The position numbers and the translations under genes are program-made. This document shows positions 1 through 6,274 of a stretch of 8,336 nucleotides of DNA, in pieces. The DNA is from an uncultured Bacilli bacterium (lineage in GTDB: Bacteria > Bacillota_I > Bacilli_A > RF39 > UBA660). Where the stretch lies: contig CALVPL010000134.1 of NCBI GenBank assembly GCA_944351315.1, positions 1-8,336 of the forward strand, given 5' to 3'. Positions within the stretch are counted from its first letter, which is position 1. Every line of letters starts with the position of its first letter. Below the pieces are notes generated by a model. It was not told the DNA's origin and did not search any database. It saw only the letters and a list, made by a program, of their open reading frames with translations.

Positions 1-743
1 ACCATTTGATCTTTAAAGCGACCGATCATACTATGTTCACTCGTCCCGATTAAATATAAATCTTCACCTTCAATTTTATACATCATCGCATCCATTTCAG
101 CAAAACTCATAACACCAGTAACCACATCACTGCGAATCATAAAAGGCGGAATTGCATAAATAAATCCAGCATCAATCATAAAATCTTTAGCATATTGAAG
201 CATTGCACTATGAAGTCTTGCTCCATCACCTAATAAATAATAAAAACCATTTCCACTAGTTCTTCCAGCACTTTCTTTATCTAAGCCATTTATACTTTCT
301 AAAATATCCGCATGATAAGGAATTTCATAAGAAGGAACTACAGGATCCCCAAACCTTTCATTTTCAACATTTTCCGAATCATCTTTTCCAATAGGTACAG
401 ATTCATCCATAATTTGAGGAATAACCATCATTCTTTTACGAATTTCTTCTTCTAAAGAAAGTTCTTCTTTTTCTAAAGAATCAATCTCCTCATTCATTTT
501 TTTAACATTCTCTTTAGCTTCTTCAGCTTCTTCTTTTTTGCCTTCAGCCATCAATTGCCCAATTTCTTTCGCAAATTTGTTTTTTGAAGCACGAAGTTCA
601 TCCCCTCTTTTACGAGCTTCTCGCCACTTTAAATCAAGATCATACACTTCATCTACTAAAGGAAGTTTTTCATCTTGAAATTTCTTCTTAATATTTTCTT
701 TAACAAGTTCCTTTTCTTCACGTATTAACTTAATATCAATCAT
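1..743 (-). CDS. serS: Seryl-tRNA synthetase, N-terminal part (runs off left edge)
   Basis: Class II cytoplasmic enzyme that charges tRNA-Ser with serine using ATP. Only the first 247 codons are present. The protein opens MIDIKLIREE, typical of bacterial SerRS. A long charged coiled coil follows (about residues 28-105), the arm that grips the long variable loop of tRNA-Ser. The catalytic domain starts with GRTSGNGFYYLLGDGARL (about 161-177), the SerRS-specific entry, and a motif 1 region near 193-211. The serine-recognition T-x-E is TSE at 234-236, but it continues HSM where most bacterial SerRS read TAEVPL, so this is a divergent form. ATG at 743 is preceded by AAAGGAA at 7 bases spacing. 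The gene sits directly behind a serine T-box leader, which supports both the identity and control by uncharged tRNA-Ser. Motif 2 (later part) and motif 3 lie outside the window. Confidence 0.95.
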   Translation of the reverse strand, partial: MIDIKLIREEKELVKENIKKKFQDEKLPLVDEVYDLDLKWREARKRGDELRASKNKFAKEIGQLMAEGKKEEAEEAKENVKKMNEEIDSLEKEELSLEEEIRKRMMVIPQIMDESVPIGKDDSENVENERFGDPVVPSYEIPYHADILESINGLDKESAGRTSGNGFYYLLGDGARLHSAMLQYAKDFMIDAGFIYAIPPFMIRSDVVTGVMSFAEMDAMMYKIEGEDLYLIGTSEHSMIGRFKDQM

Positions 744-781
744 ATTCTTTTTCCTTTCTTTTTTGACATCTTTTTAAAAAG

Positions 782-825
782 AAAAAACCACGACTAACCC
801 CATAAAGGAGCGAATAAGTCGCGGT
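782..825 (-). terminator. T-box intrinsic terminator upstream of serS
   Basis: ACCGCGACT (817-825) pairs with AGTCGTGGT (787-795), 9 bp with one G-U pair, followed by a run of six T. The 5' arm overlaps the T-box consensus, so the terminator and the antiterminator exclude each other: uncharged tRNA-Ser binding would free serS transcription. Confidence 0.9.
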
Positions 826-981
826 GCCATCCTCTTATTTACTTAATTTAAGATAACGGTGTTACCCGTGGATGATTAGTCCCTCTAAAAAGTAGAAACA
901 AATTTAATTTCTTACTTCTTTTCATCAACCAGAAGCTTTCTAAAAAGAATTTTAAATTTGTCATGTCTTTTTTTTGATTTC
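782..981 (-). ncRNA. T-box riboswitch leader, serine specific
   Basis: Leader RNA that reads the charging state of tRNA-Ser and controls serS by antitermination. The T-box consensus is seen as GGATGGCACCGCG (about 820-832, minus strand). Upstream are the conserved stem I distal-loop piece GGTTGATGAAAA and the CGGGTAACACCGTTAT block. The specifier is read as UCU (894-896), just after TTTGTT and after a 9-bp stem (952-960 with 899-907). The threonine leader in this window has ACU at the identical place. The bulge UGGC would pair with a GCCA acceptor end, fitting the G discriminator of tRNA-Ser. The 5' end at about 981 is inferred from the promoter. Confidence 0.93.
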
Positions 982-987
982 TTCTAT

Positions 988-1016
988 AGTATAACACTTT
1001 TTTTCAATTTGGTGAA
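988..1016 (-). promoter_or_regulatory. Promoter of the serS T-box operon
   Basis: Extended -10 TGTTATACT (TG at 995-996, TATACT at 988-993), with a weak -35 TTCACC (1011-1016) at 17 bases spacing. The -35 lies inside the last codons of the upstream gene, whose stop codon is at 1004-1006. Predicted transcript start is near 981. Confidence 0.7.
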
Positions 1017-1711
1017 GAATTTTTGTTTCCCATTCTTCGTGCTCTGTGATAAATTCCTAAAGATTGTTTTTCAAATTGATTTTTCGATAACCAATTGGAT
1101 AATTTATAAATTCCAATAGTATTAGAAGGAATCTCATAATTCCTAAAAAAATCTTTAACGTAACGTGGAAGAACTCTATATCCACAAACTGCGATGGATC
1201 TTTCATCTGTTTCATAATTTCTTAGAAAAACACAAGAACGATCTAGATCATAATAATAAGCAGCACTTAAATAAGGCTTATTTTTAACATCAAATTTCCA
1301 TTTTCTTGAAGCCAAAATAGTATTTCCAAAATAATATTGTTCTTCACGAATTCTTTCTTCATTCTCTAAATATTCTTTTTTTACTTTAACAACTCCATGA
1401 GCTAAAAACTGAATATCATTAGTAGAACAAACTCCATTTTCATCTTGAAAATTCAAATCATACCTACTAAAACGACAATCTTGCATATAAATATTTGCCA
1501 AGATAGATTCTTGATTTTCTAAAGAAGTAAAAGAATATTGAAAAATTTGTTGTTTTTTAGTTGAAAAAATTTGGAATTTAGAATTCATTGTATCCAAATT
1601 ATCCAAATTTTGAAAAAATTGTTTAATCACAACATATTTAGAAATAAAATCTAAACTATTAAAAAAATTCTCTTCAATCATTTGTTTTTGTAAATATTCA
1701 TATACTTCCAT
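1004..1711 (-). CDS. Hypothetical protein, 235 aa, overlapping an HD hydrolase gene
   Basis: I do not recognise this protein. It is rich in aromatic, Asn and Gln residues, has no signal peptide, no obvious membrane segment and no nucleotide-binding motif, so it is probably cytosolic. It ends in a basic tail (HRARRMGNK). The start is well supported: ATG at 1711 has GGAGG (1718-1722) 6 bases upstream. The first 14 bases overlap the end of the HD hydrolase gene (1698-2150), so the two are co-transcribed and probably translationally coupled. The stop is TGA, and the next operon's promoter overlaps its 3' end. It contains a GYR tripeptide (about residues 177-179) but none of the other RelA/SpoT synthetase motifs, so an alarmone synthetase role is not supported. 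Its pairing with a putative alarmone hydrolase is the only functional hint. Confidence 0.8.
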   Translation of the reverse strand: MEVYEYLQKQMIEENFFNSLDFISKYVVIKQFFQNLDNLDTMNSKFQIFSTKKQQIFQYSFTSLENQESILANIYMQDCRFSRYDLNFQDENGVCSTNDIQFLAHGVVKVKKEYLENEERIREEQYYFGNTILASRKWKFDVKNKPYLSAAYYYDLDRSCVFLRNYETDERSIAVCGYRVLPRYVKDFFRNYEIPSNTIGIYKLSNWLSKNQFEKQSLGIYHRARRMGNKNSSPN

Positions 1712-2150
1712 TCTCTTCCTCCAAGGCTTTTACAATTTTTAAATAATTGGGTTTATATTTTTCATTTACTCTTTTAATATCTTTTTCCGTTTTATTTTTT
1801 AGTCTTGTTAAATCCATATTATGTTCCATATCAACTTTTTTAATATACATAGCCATTTTATTTTTACTTTTAATAATTCGCTCAATATATTCATTATAAG
1901 AAAGATTTTTAAAATGTGTTAAAAGAAAAACTGTATCAACAATTTCTGATGAAAATCCCATATCTAAAAGGTCTGTTCTAGTAAGATGAGTATCCTCAAG
2001 AATATCATGCAACAATCCAACAATTTTTTCGGTCTCATTTCTTCCATGAAAAGAAACATATTCCAAATGTTCCATATATGGATTGTTACCTTTATCCACC
2101 TTATCTTCAAAATATTTTTTAACAATTTTTCTCGTTTCTTCTATATTCAT
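1698..2150 (-). CDS. Small MESH1/SpoT-type HD-domain phosphohydrolase
   Basis: A 150-aa single-domain HD protein. Visible residues match the RelA/SpoT hydrolase domain and MESH1: H28, then LLHDILEDT with H48-D49 as metal ligands and E52-D53 at the catalytic pair position, then KKVDMEHN with D107 (fourth ligand) and N111. Members of this family remove the 3'-pyrophosphate of (p)ppGpp or act on similar nucleotides such as NADPH. The substrate here is inference, since many small HD proteins of this type are uncharacterised. There is no synthetase, TGS or ACT domain, so it is not full-length Rel. ATG at 2150 has no Shine-Dalgarno site, and a consensus extended -10 ends 6 bases before it, so the mRNA may be leaderless. 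It overlaps the next gene by 14 bases. Confidence 0.85.
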   Translation of the reverse strand: MNIEETRKIVKKYFEDKVDKGNNPYMEHLEYVSFHGRNETEKIVGLLHDILEDTHLTRTDLLDMGFSSEIVDTVFLLTHFKNLSYNEYIERIIKSKNKMAMYIKKVDMEHNMDLTRLKNKTEKDIKRVNEKYKPNYLKIVKALEEENGSI

Positions 2151-2156
2151 AATTAT

Positions 2157-2185
2157 ATTATATCAAATTAAAGTTTTTTTGTATA
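2157..2185 (-). promoter_or_regulatory. Extended -10 promoter placing transcript start at the HD gene ATG
   Basis: TGATATAAT is a perfect TG-n-TATAAT (TATAAT at 2157-2162, TG at 2164-2165). The -35 TATACA (2180-2185) is 17 bases away and matches 4 of 6. A start 7 bases past the -10 falls on the A of ATG at 2150, predicting a leaderless message. The -35 lies in the coding end of the upstream gene and the -10 just past that gene's stop codon. Confidence 0.6.
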
Positions 2186-2950
2186 GGTTACTATTGCATC
2201 CTTTTTCTCATAAAAACCATCAATCCACTCAATATCTAATTTAATAGGTTGTAAAACTTCAACAATTTTCTTTAAATTATAACAACAAATAGGATGATTT
2301 TCTTTAAACAAATCTTGATACCCATATGAATATAAATATAAAAGTTGTAAAATTCCATTTTTATTTAAAAATTTATTCCACTCCGTAACAAGAATTTTAA
2401 CTTTTTGAAAAACATCTATTTTTTTATCTGGAAAAAAATAATCAAGATATTGTAATATATTTGAAAAAATAATTCGATCATAAGATTCTAAAAGATTAGG
2501 TGCAAATATGTCTCCCACAATAAAATCTATAGGCACAGTTTGAATACATTCTTGTAACTTTTCGTAATGAGCATCTGTACTTAAATAAATATTACTTTCA
2601 TAAATTTTCTTTTCACTAGGAATATCTTTAGAAAAAGAAAAATTTTGATTTTGCAATTCAAGGATTTTTTTCACAAAATTCTTTCTCTTAGAATGTAAAA
2701 GAATTTGTTTTTTTATTTCAAAATATTCTTTTACATAAGGATTAATATCAAACACAGATACTTTTTTAGCTCCGTAAACCAAAGCATTAAAAAGTTGATC
2801 TAATGAAGACCCAACAGTTAAAACTGATTGATCCTTTAAATTCAATGTTGCAAAATATTCTAAAACATTTTCCGTTGCAAACGGATATACACTTTCAAAA
2901 CCACTTTCCATTCTCGTATTTCCCCCAAAAAATATAGAATATCCTAACAT
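2168..2950 (-). CDS. SAM-binding class I methyltransferase-like protein
   Basis: Up to 260 aa with a Rossmann-type SAM-binding pattern. The glycine loop VLTVGSSLDQ (43-52) is followed by an acidic end of the second strand, VFDINP (66-71), then GDIF (146-149) and FSNILQYL (162-169) at the motif IV position. The serine-rich loop and SN in place of the usual D/N-PP recall 3-amino-3-carboxypropyl transferases of the BtaA/DUF3419 kind, but I cannot assign a reaction or substrate. No membrane segments are seen. The start is uncertain: ATG at 2950 has no ribosome site, while ATG at 2911 (residue 14) is preceded by GGGGGAAA and lies just past a possible promoter at 2941-2969. If 2911 is right, the protein has 247 aa. 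It is separated by 17 bases from the HD gene, which has its own promoter. Confidence 0.75.
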   Translation of the reverse strand: MLGYSIFFGGNTRMESGFESVYPFATENVLEYFATLNLKDQSVLTVGSSLDQLFNALVYGAKKVSVFDINPYVKEYFEIKKQILLHSKRKNFVKKILELQNQNFSFSKDIPSEKKIYESNIYLSTDAHYEKLQECIQTVPIDFIVGDIFAPNLLESYDRIIFSNILQYLDYFFPDKKIDVFQKVKILVTEWNKFLNKNGILQLLYLYSYGYQDLFKENHPICCYNLKKIVEVLQPIKLDIEWIDGFYEKKDAIVTYTKKL

Positions 2951-2969
2951 ATTAGAGCAAAAAATGCAA
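2941..2969 (-). promoter_or_regulatory. Possible promoter of the methyltransferase-like gene
   Basis: TTGCAT (2964-2969) and TAGGAT (2941-2946) are 17 bases apart, each matching consensus at 4 of 6. A transcript from here would start near 2934, inside the longest reading frame, favouring the ATG at 2911. Such matches are frequent in A+T-rich DNA, so confidence is low. Confidence 0.35.
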
Positions 2970-2978
2970 GAAAAGAGC

Positions 2979-2995
2979 CATTATCGGTGATAATG
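2979..2995 (-). terminator. Possible terminator hairpin at the end of the thrS operon
   Basis: CATTATC-ACC-GATAATG is a perfect 7-bp stem with a 3-base loop that spans the stop codon of the 182-aa gene. Interrupted T runs (TTTTCTTG, then TTTTTT) follow. The stem is weak (2 G-C pairs) and the T tract is not adjacent, so termination is plausible but unproven. Confidence 0.4.
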
Positions 2996-3529
2996 ACCTT
3001 GTACATTTTCAAAAACCATTTGCTTTAAAAGCCTTAATGCTTCCTCTTTATCAAATGAACAAATTTCTAAAATAGCTTCTAAAGAAGAATCATACTGCCC
3101 GATAGCAAAATCTGGATAAGCTTCAAAATAAAGCATTTTTTTGCGAATAAAATCTTTTTGGATATCTGTTGGATTTTCTGGCAAATAAAGTAATCCATAC
3201 TCTTCTTCGACATCAAAATTTGGTGGAATATAATATAAAATCATGACTCCATTTTGAACTAACTTTTCATCCATTTCAACATGTTCTCGTTCTTTAACAT
3301 CTTTTTTAGAAAGAAAAAGAGGAAAATATTTAGATTTAGAATATAAAAGGTTAAAAGCTTGAATATGAAATCGCAAATTGGATGTTCTTAAAATTTGCTC
3401 TGTATCTCCATTAGGATAAATATAAATAATCGCATAATTCCTTAGATCATTTATATCTGGATAAACAAGATCTGGCACAACCCCCGAAGGAAGATCCTCC
3501 AACGTTGTGCCTCGTAAATAATAAGTCAT
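2981..3529 (-). CDS. Hypothetical protein, 182 aa, coupled to thrS
   Basis: I do not recognise this protein. It has no signal peptide or clear membrane helix. A strand-rich N-terminal half (YAIIYIYPNGD, about 32-42; VMILYYIPPNF, about 95-105) is followed by a helical C-terminal part (about 147-175). Its ATG at 3529 shares the A of the thrS stop codon (TAATG), a classical sign of translational coupling, with purine-rich GAAGAGAAA just upstream inside thrS. As the last gene of the unit it should be made when the threonine T-box reads through, so its level should rise in threonine starvation (inference). The C-terminus GHYHR has two histidines near the end, but no complete metal-site pattern is visible. 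Function unknown. Confidence 0.8.
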   Translation of the reverse strand: MTYYLRGTTLEDLPSGVVPDLVYPDINDLRNYAIIYIYPNGDTEQILRTSNLRFHIQAFNLLYSKSKYFPLFLSKKDVKEREHVEMDEKLVQNGVMILYYIPPNFDVEEEYGLLYLPENPTDIQKDFIRKKMLYFEAYPDFAIGQYDSSLEAILEICSFDKEEALRLLKQMVFENVQGHYHR

Positions 3530-5280
3530 TATTTTTTCTCTTCAATTCTATTTTGTAAATATTCTAAGAACTCTTTTTTAGAAACAGTTTTCGTCTCTTC
3601 ACTGCCAAATTCTCGGTAACTAATTAAATCTTCATCCACTTCTTTTTGACCTAAAATAACAGTAACAGGAATTTTTTTCATAACACTTTCTCGCATTTTA
3701 TAGCTTAATTTTTCATCGCGAGAATCAAAATTCACCCGATATCCATGATCTTGTAATAAACTTTCAACATCTTTAGCATACTTTTCATGATATTCCATAT
3801 TAACCGGAATAATATTGACTTGAGTTGGAGAAAGCCATAATGGATAAATTCCTTTCGTTTCTTCAATTAAGAAAGCCGTAAAACGATCAAACGTTCCAAA
3901 TATTGCTCGGTGAATAACTACAGGAGTTTGTTTTTCACCATTTTGGTCAATATAGTTTAATTCAAATCTTCTTGGAAGAAGAAAATCTAATTGACAAGTA
4001 GAAAGTGTTACTTCTGGTCCAACCGCCGGTTTTACTTCAACATCTAATTTTGGACCATAAAAAGCCGCTTCACCAATCGCTTCAAAATATGGAATATTTA
4101 AAGAATTTAAAACTTCTCTTAACTTATTTTCCGCTTTATCCCACATCTCATCATCATCAAAGTATTTTGTTTTATCTTCTGGATCACGTAATGACAAACG
4201 AAATTTATAATCTTTAATTCCAAAATCTTTATAAACAGCCAATATTAAATCTACAACCTTTTTAAACTCTTCCCCAATTTGTTCTGGAGTAACGAATAAG
4301 TGAGCATCATTTTGACACATACAACGTACACGTTCAAGTCCTTTTACAGCTCCACTTGCTTCATAACGAAAATCGGTTGCAAATTCTCCAATACGAATTG
4401 GTAAATCCCGATAAGAATGCAGTTTATTTTTATAAACCAACATATGATGTGGACAGTTCATAGGTCTTAAAACAAATTCTTCATCATCAACTTTCATTGA
4501 AGGAAACATATCATCTTTATAATGATCCCAATGACCAGAAGTTTTGTATAAATTTACCGTTCCAACACACGGAGTATAGACATGTTGATATCCCATTTTT
4601 TGTTCTTTTTCATAAATATAATTTTCCAATTGTTTTCTTATAATAGCTCCATTTGGAAGCCATAAAGGCATACCAGAACCAACAAGTTCATGATTCATAA
4701 AAATTTCTTGTTCCTTGCCAATTTTCCGGTGATCACGTTGTTTCATTTCTTCAAGTTCATCTAAATAAGCCTTTAACTCTTCTTCAGTTGGAAAACAAAC
4801 ACCATAAATACGTTGTAAAACTTTATTATTAGCATCCCCTTTATAATAAGAGCCACTAAACTTTAACAACTTAAAATATTTACATTCTTTAACTGTATCT
4901 ATATGTGGTCCACGACAAAGATCCGTAAAATCACCTTGAGTATAGCAAGAAATCACTTCATCTTCAGGCATATTTTCAATTAAATCAATTTTATATGGAT
5001 CATTTTTAAACATGCCTAAAGCTTCTTCTTTAGAAAGTTCATGTCGAACAATTCTCTTTCCATCCTTACTAATTTTCTTCATTTCCTTTTCAATTTTTTC
5101 AAGATCTTCTTCTTTTAAAGTTACATCACCTAAATCCATATCATAGTAAAATCCTTCACTTATAACAGGTCCTACCCAGAATTTAGCATCTGGATATAGA
5201 TGACTTACAGCTTGTGCCAGTAAATGAGCACAGCTATGATTTAAAATACTTAATTTTTCATCTTCTTTAATATTAATCAT
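3529..5280 (-). CDS. thrS: Threonyl-tRNA synthetase lacking the TGS domain
   Basis: Class II cytoplasmic synthetase charging tRNA-Thr. With ATG at 5280 it has 583 aa, against 642 for E. coli ThrRS, because the N-terminal TGS domain of about 60 residues is missing. The editing (N2) domain begins at once: HSCAH (H15, H19) and LCRGPH (C122, H126), the residues that clear Ser-tRNA-Thr. The catalytic core follows: LRPMNCPHHM with zinc ligand C276, NDAHLF with H327, IHRAIFG with H457. The anticodon-binding domain is about 485-580. The frame is open upstream to an ATG at 5328, but that would overlap the preceding gene by 35 bases and add only 16 lysine-rich residues. The chosen start leaves a 13-base gap holding a weak AGAAG site. 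Controlled by the threonine T-box upstream. Confidence 0.96.
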   Translation of the reverse strand: MINIKEDEKLSILNHSCAHLLAQAVSHLYPDAKFWVGPVISEGFYYDMDLGDVTLKEEDLEKIEKEMKKISKDGKRIVRHELSKEEALGMFKNDPYKIDLIENMPEDEVISCYTQGDFTDLCRGPHIDTVKECKYFKLLKFSGSYYKGDANNKVLQRIYGVCFPTEEELKAYLDELEEMKQRDHRKIGKEQEIFMNHELVGSGMPLWLPNGAIIRKQLENYIYEKEQKMGYQHVYTPCVGTVNLYKTSGHWDHYKDDMFPSMKVDDEEFVLRPMNCPHHMLVYKNKLHSYRDLPIRIGEFATDFRYEASGAVKGLERVRCMCQNDAHLFVTPEQIGEEFKKVVDLILAVYKDFGIKDYKFRLSLRDPEDKTKYFDDDEMWDKAENKLREVLNSLNIPYFEAIGEAAFYGPKLDVEVKPAVGPEVTLSTCQLDFLLPRRFELNYIDQNGEKQTPVVIHRAIFGTFDRFTAFLIEETKGIYPLWLSPTQVNIIPVNMEYHEKYAKDVESLLQDHGYRVNFDSRDEKLSYKMRESVMKKIPVTVILGQKEVDEDLISYREFGSEETKTVSKKEFLEYLQNRIEEKK

Positions 5281-5293
5281 AATTTTCTTCTTT

Positions 5294-5818
5294 CTAATAA
5301 ACATATTTTCTATGACGTACTCGTTCATAACGAGTAACTTTCTCAGTAACCTCGGGCTCAGGATTTTCGCGTTGTTCTTTTAACAAATGAATCAACTCTA
5401 ATTTTTCCTCTTCTAATTCACGTCTGCTCTTACGATATAAATATTTCTTATATCCTTCAGGTAAATTTTCACAATCCTCTAAAGATTCTTCATCCTCTTC
5501 TTCTAATAACTCTTCTTCCGGAGTATGTATAAAATTTAATTTTCTGATAAGCGAATAAGGTAAAATTTGATTATAATCATCTCTTACCAGAAAAACATTT
5601 CCTACATAAACCTGCTCTTTTAAAATGGTATTAAAAGGAATATTTTTCGGCATTAAAATCTTATCTGGAAACTGCTCATGTCTTAAACTTAATTTACGCA
5701 TCATGATTTTATGTGAAACCATGATATTTTTCTTTTTCAAACAAGAAAGACCACAATACTCCATAAAACGATAAATGGATACAATAGATCCTTGACCAAA
5801 ATTTTTCTTTTTTTTCAT
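5294..5818 (-). CDS. Hypothetical protein, 174 aa, first gene of the threonine T-box operon
   Basis: I do not recognise this protein. The first 45 residues are basic (MKKKKNFGQG, LKKKN, MMRKL), the middle is strand-like (EQVYVGNVFLVRD, about 68-80), a very acidic run lies at about 101-116, and a charged helix at about 130-150 precedes a basic end (RYERVRHRKYVY). This charge pattern would suit RNA or ribosome binding, but that is only inference. No signal peptide or membrane helix. ATG at 5818 follows AAAGGGAAA at suitable spacing. It is the first gene behind the T-box terminator, so it should respond to uncharged tRNA-Thr together with thrS, which begins 13 bases after its stop. It is not the missing TGS domain of ThrRS: length and visible pattern do not match that ubiquitin-like fold. 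Confidence 0.8.
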   Translation of the reverse strand: MKKKKNFGQGSIVSIYRFMEYCGLSCLKKKNIMVSHKIMMRKLSLRHEQFPDKILMPKNIPFNTILKEQVYVGNVFLVRDDYNQILPYSLIRKLNFIHTPEEELLEEEDEESLEDCENLPEGYKKYLYRKSRRELEEEKLELIHLLKEQRENPEPEVTEKVTRYERVRHRKYVY

Positions 5819-5838
5819 AATTTCCCTTTCTCACACAC

Positions 5839-5883
5839 AAAAAAGATGATACCACTAGGAGTGCATAAAAGCACGGTACCATC
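5839..5883 (-). terminator. T-box intrinsic terminator of the thrS operon
   Basis: GATGGTACC (5875-5883) pairs with GGTATCATC (5845-5853), 9 bp with one G-U pair. An inner GTGC/GCAC helix (5871-5874 with 5861-5864) extends the stem, and six T follow. The 5' arm is the T-box sequence itself, so it competes with the antiterminator. Confidence 0.9.
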
Positions 5884-6036
5884 CTTATTTTTCACTTAAT
5901 TTGCATAACGGCATTACCCGAATCTTATTAGATCTCTACAAGAGGAGTAACAAATAATTCTTTTACCCATTTTCATCAACCATGAGCTTTCTTTAAAAAG
6001 AAATTTATTTATCGTATCTCTCGATCACTGATTTAC
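5839..6036 (-). ncRNA. T-box riboswitch leader, threonine specific
   Basis: Leader RNA sensing uncharged tRNA-Thr. The T-box consensus is GGATGGTACCGTGC (about 5871-5884). Stem I carries AGAAAGC and GGTTGATGAAAA as in the serine leader, followed by CGGGTAATGCCGTTAT and AAATTAAGTG. The specifier is read as ACU (5946-5948), a Thr codon, directly after TTTGTT, exactly where the serine leader has UCU. The acceptor-pairing bulge is UGGU, which fits an ACCA tRNA end. The 5' end is inferred from the promoter. Confidence 0.93.
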
Positions 6037-6042
6037 AAACTT

Positions 6043-6071
6043 ATCTTAGCACTTTTCTAAAACAAGTTCAA
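6043..6071 (-). promoter_or_regulatory. Promoter of the thrS T-box operon
   Basis: -35 TTGAAC (6066-6071), 17-base spacer, -10 TAAGAT (6043-6048) with the extension TGc before it (TG at 6050-6051). Predicted transcript start is near 6036. It fits in the 10 bases after the stop codon of the small upstream gene. Confidence 0.75.
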
Positions 6072-6081
6072 GATTTTTTTC

Positions 6082-6267
6082 TTATCTTGTAATACGAACA
6101 GTTTGACTTTTTTGCTCTTCTAATAGAGCTCTTTTTTGAGCATACAATTCTTTCAATTTCATCTTAGCATCATGTTGAGCTTCTAATTTACGTCCACCCA
6201 TAACAAGTAAAAAAAGCTTTAATTGCATAATTTGATAATCGATACCCTCAATGGTTTCATTTTGCAT
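6082..6267 (-). CDS. Small hypothetical protein, 61 aa, predicted coiled coil
   Basis: A small protein of unknown function. After MQNETIEGIDYQIMQL comes a short hydrophobic stretch (LKLFLLVMGG, too short to be a sure membrane helix), then a charged helix with KLEAQHDAKMKLKELYAQKRALLEEQ, probably a coiled coil. The frame is open upstream to ATG at 6330 (82 aa), but that start has no ribosome site. ATG at 6267 has AAAGGA at 7 bases, so I chose it. A promoter-like pair at 6344-6372 would give an mRNA starting near 6337, leaving a leader of about 70 bases for the short form or almost none for the long form. It stands alone between the mutM/HD pair and the threonine operon. Nothing around it suggests a function. 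Confidence 0.65.
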   Translation of the reverse strand: MQNETIEGIDYQIMQLKLFLLVMGGRKLEAQHDAKMKLKELYAQKRALLEEQKSQTVRITR

Positions 6268-6274
6268 AAGCATA

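Noticed and set aside
1004..1711. 235-aa protein as a small alarmone synthetase (toxSAS partner)
   Set aside because: Apart from a GYR tripeptide, the synthetase motifs of RelA/SpoT proteins are not visible.
1004..2150. TGA read as tryptophan (Mycoplasma code)
   Set aside because: Two genes end in TGA at sensible places, read-through would soon hit TAG or TAA, and conserved tryptophans in thrS and mutM are TGG.
1986..2171. 61-codon open frame on the plus strand
   Set aside because: It lies antisense across the HD hydrolase gene, whose catalytic motifs are clear. The translation is low-complexity and hydrophobic, with no ribosome site: a shadow frame.
4005..4217. 70-codon open frame on the plus strand
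   Set aside because: Antisense to the catalytic region of thrS, with no recognisable content and no ribosome site.
5281..5328. Longer ThrRS start at 5328
   Set aside because: It overlaps the upstream gene by 35 bases, adds a lysine-rich tail unlike ThrRS, and does not supply a TGS domain. The start at 5280 begins right at the editing domain.
6064..6090. Terminator hairpin after the 61-aa gene (CAAGAT/ATCTTG)
   Set aside because: Only 6 bp, A-rich loop and no proper T run. The right arm coincides with the -35 of the thrS promoter, so it is more likely chance.
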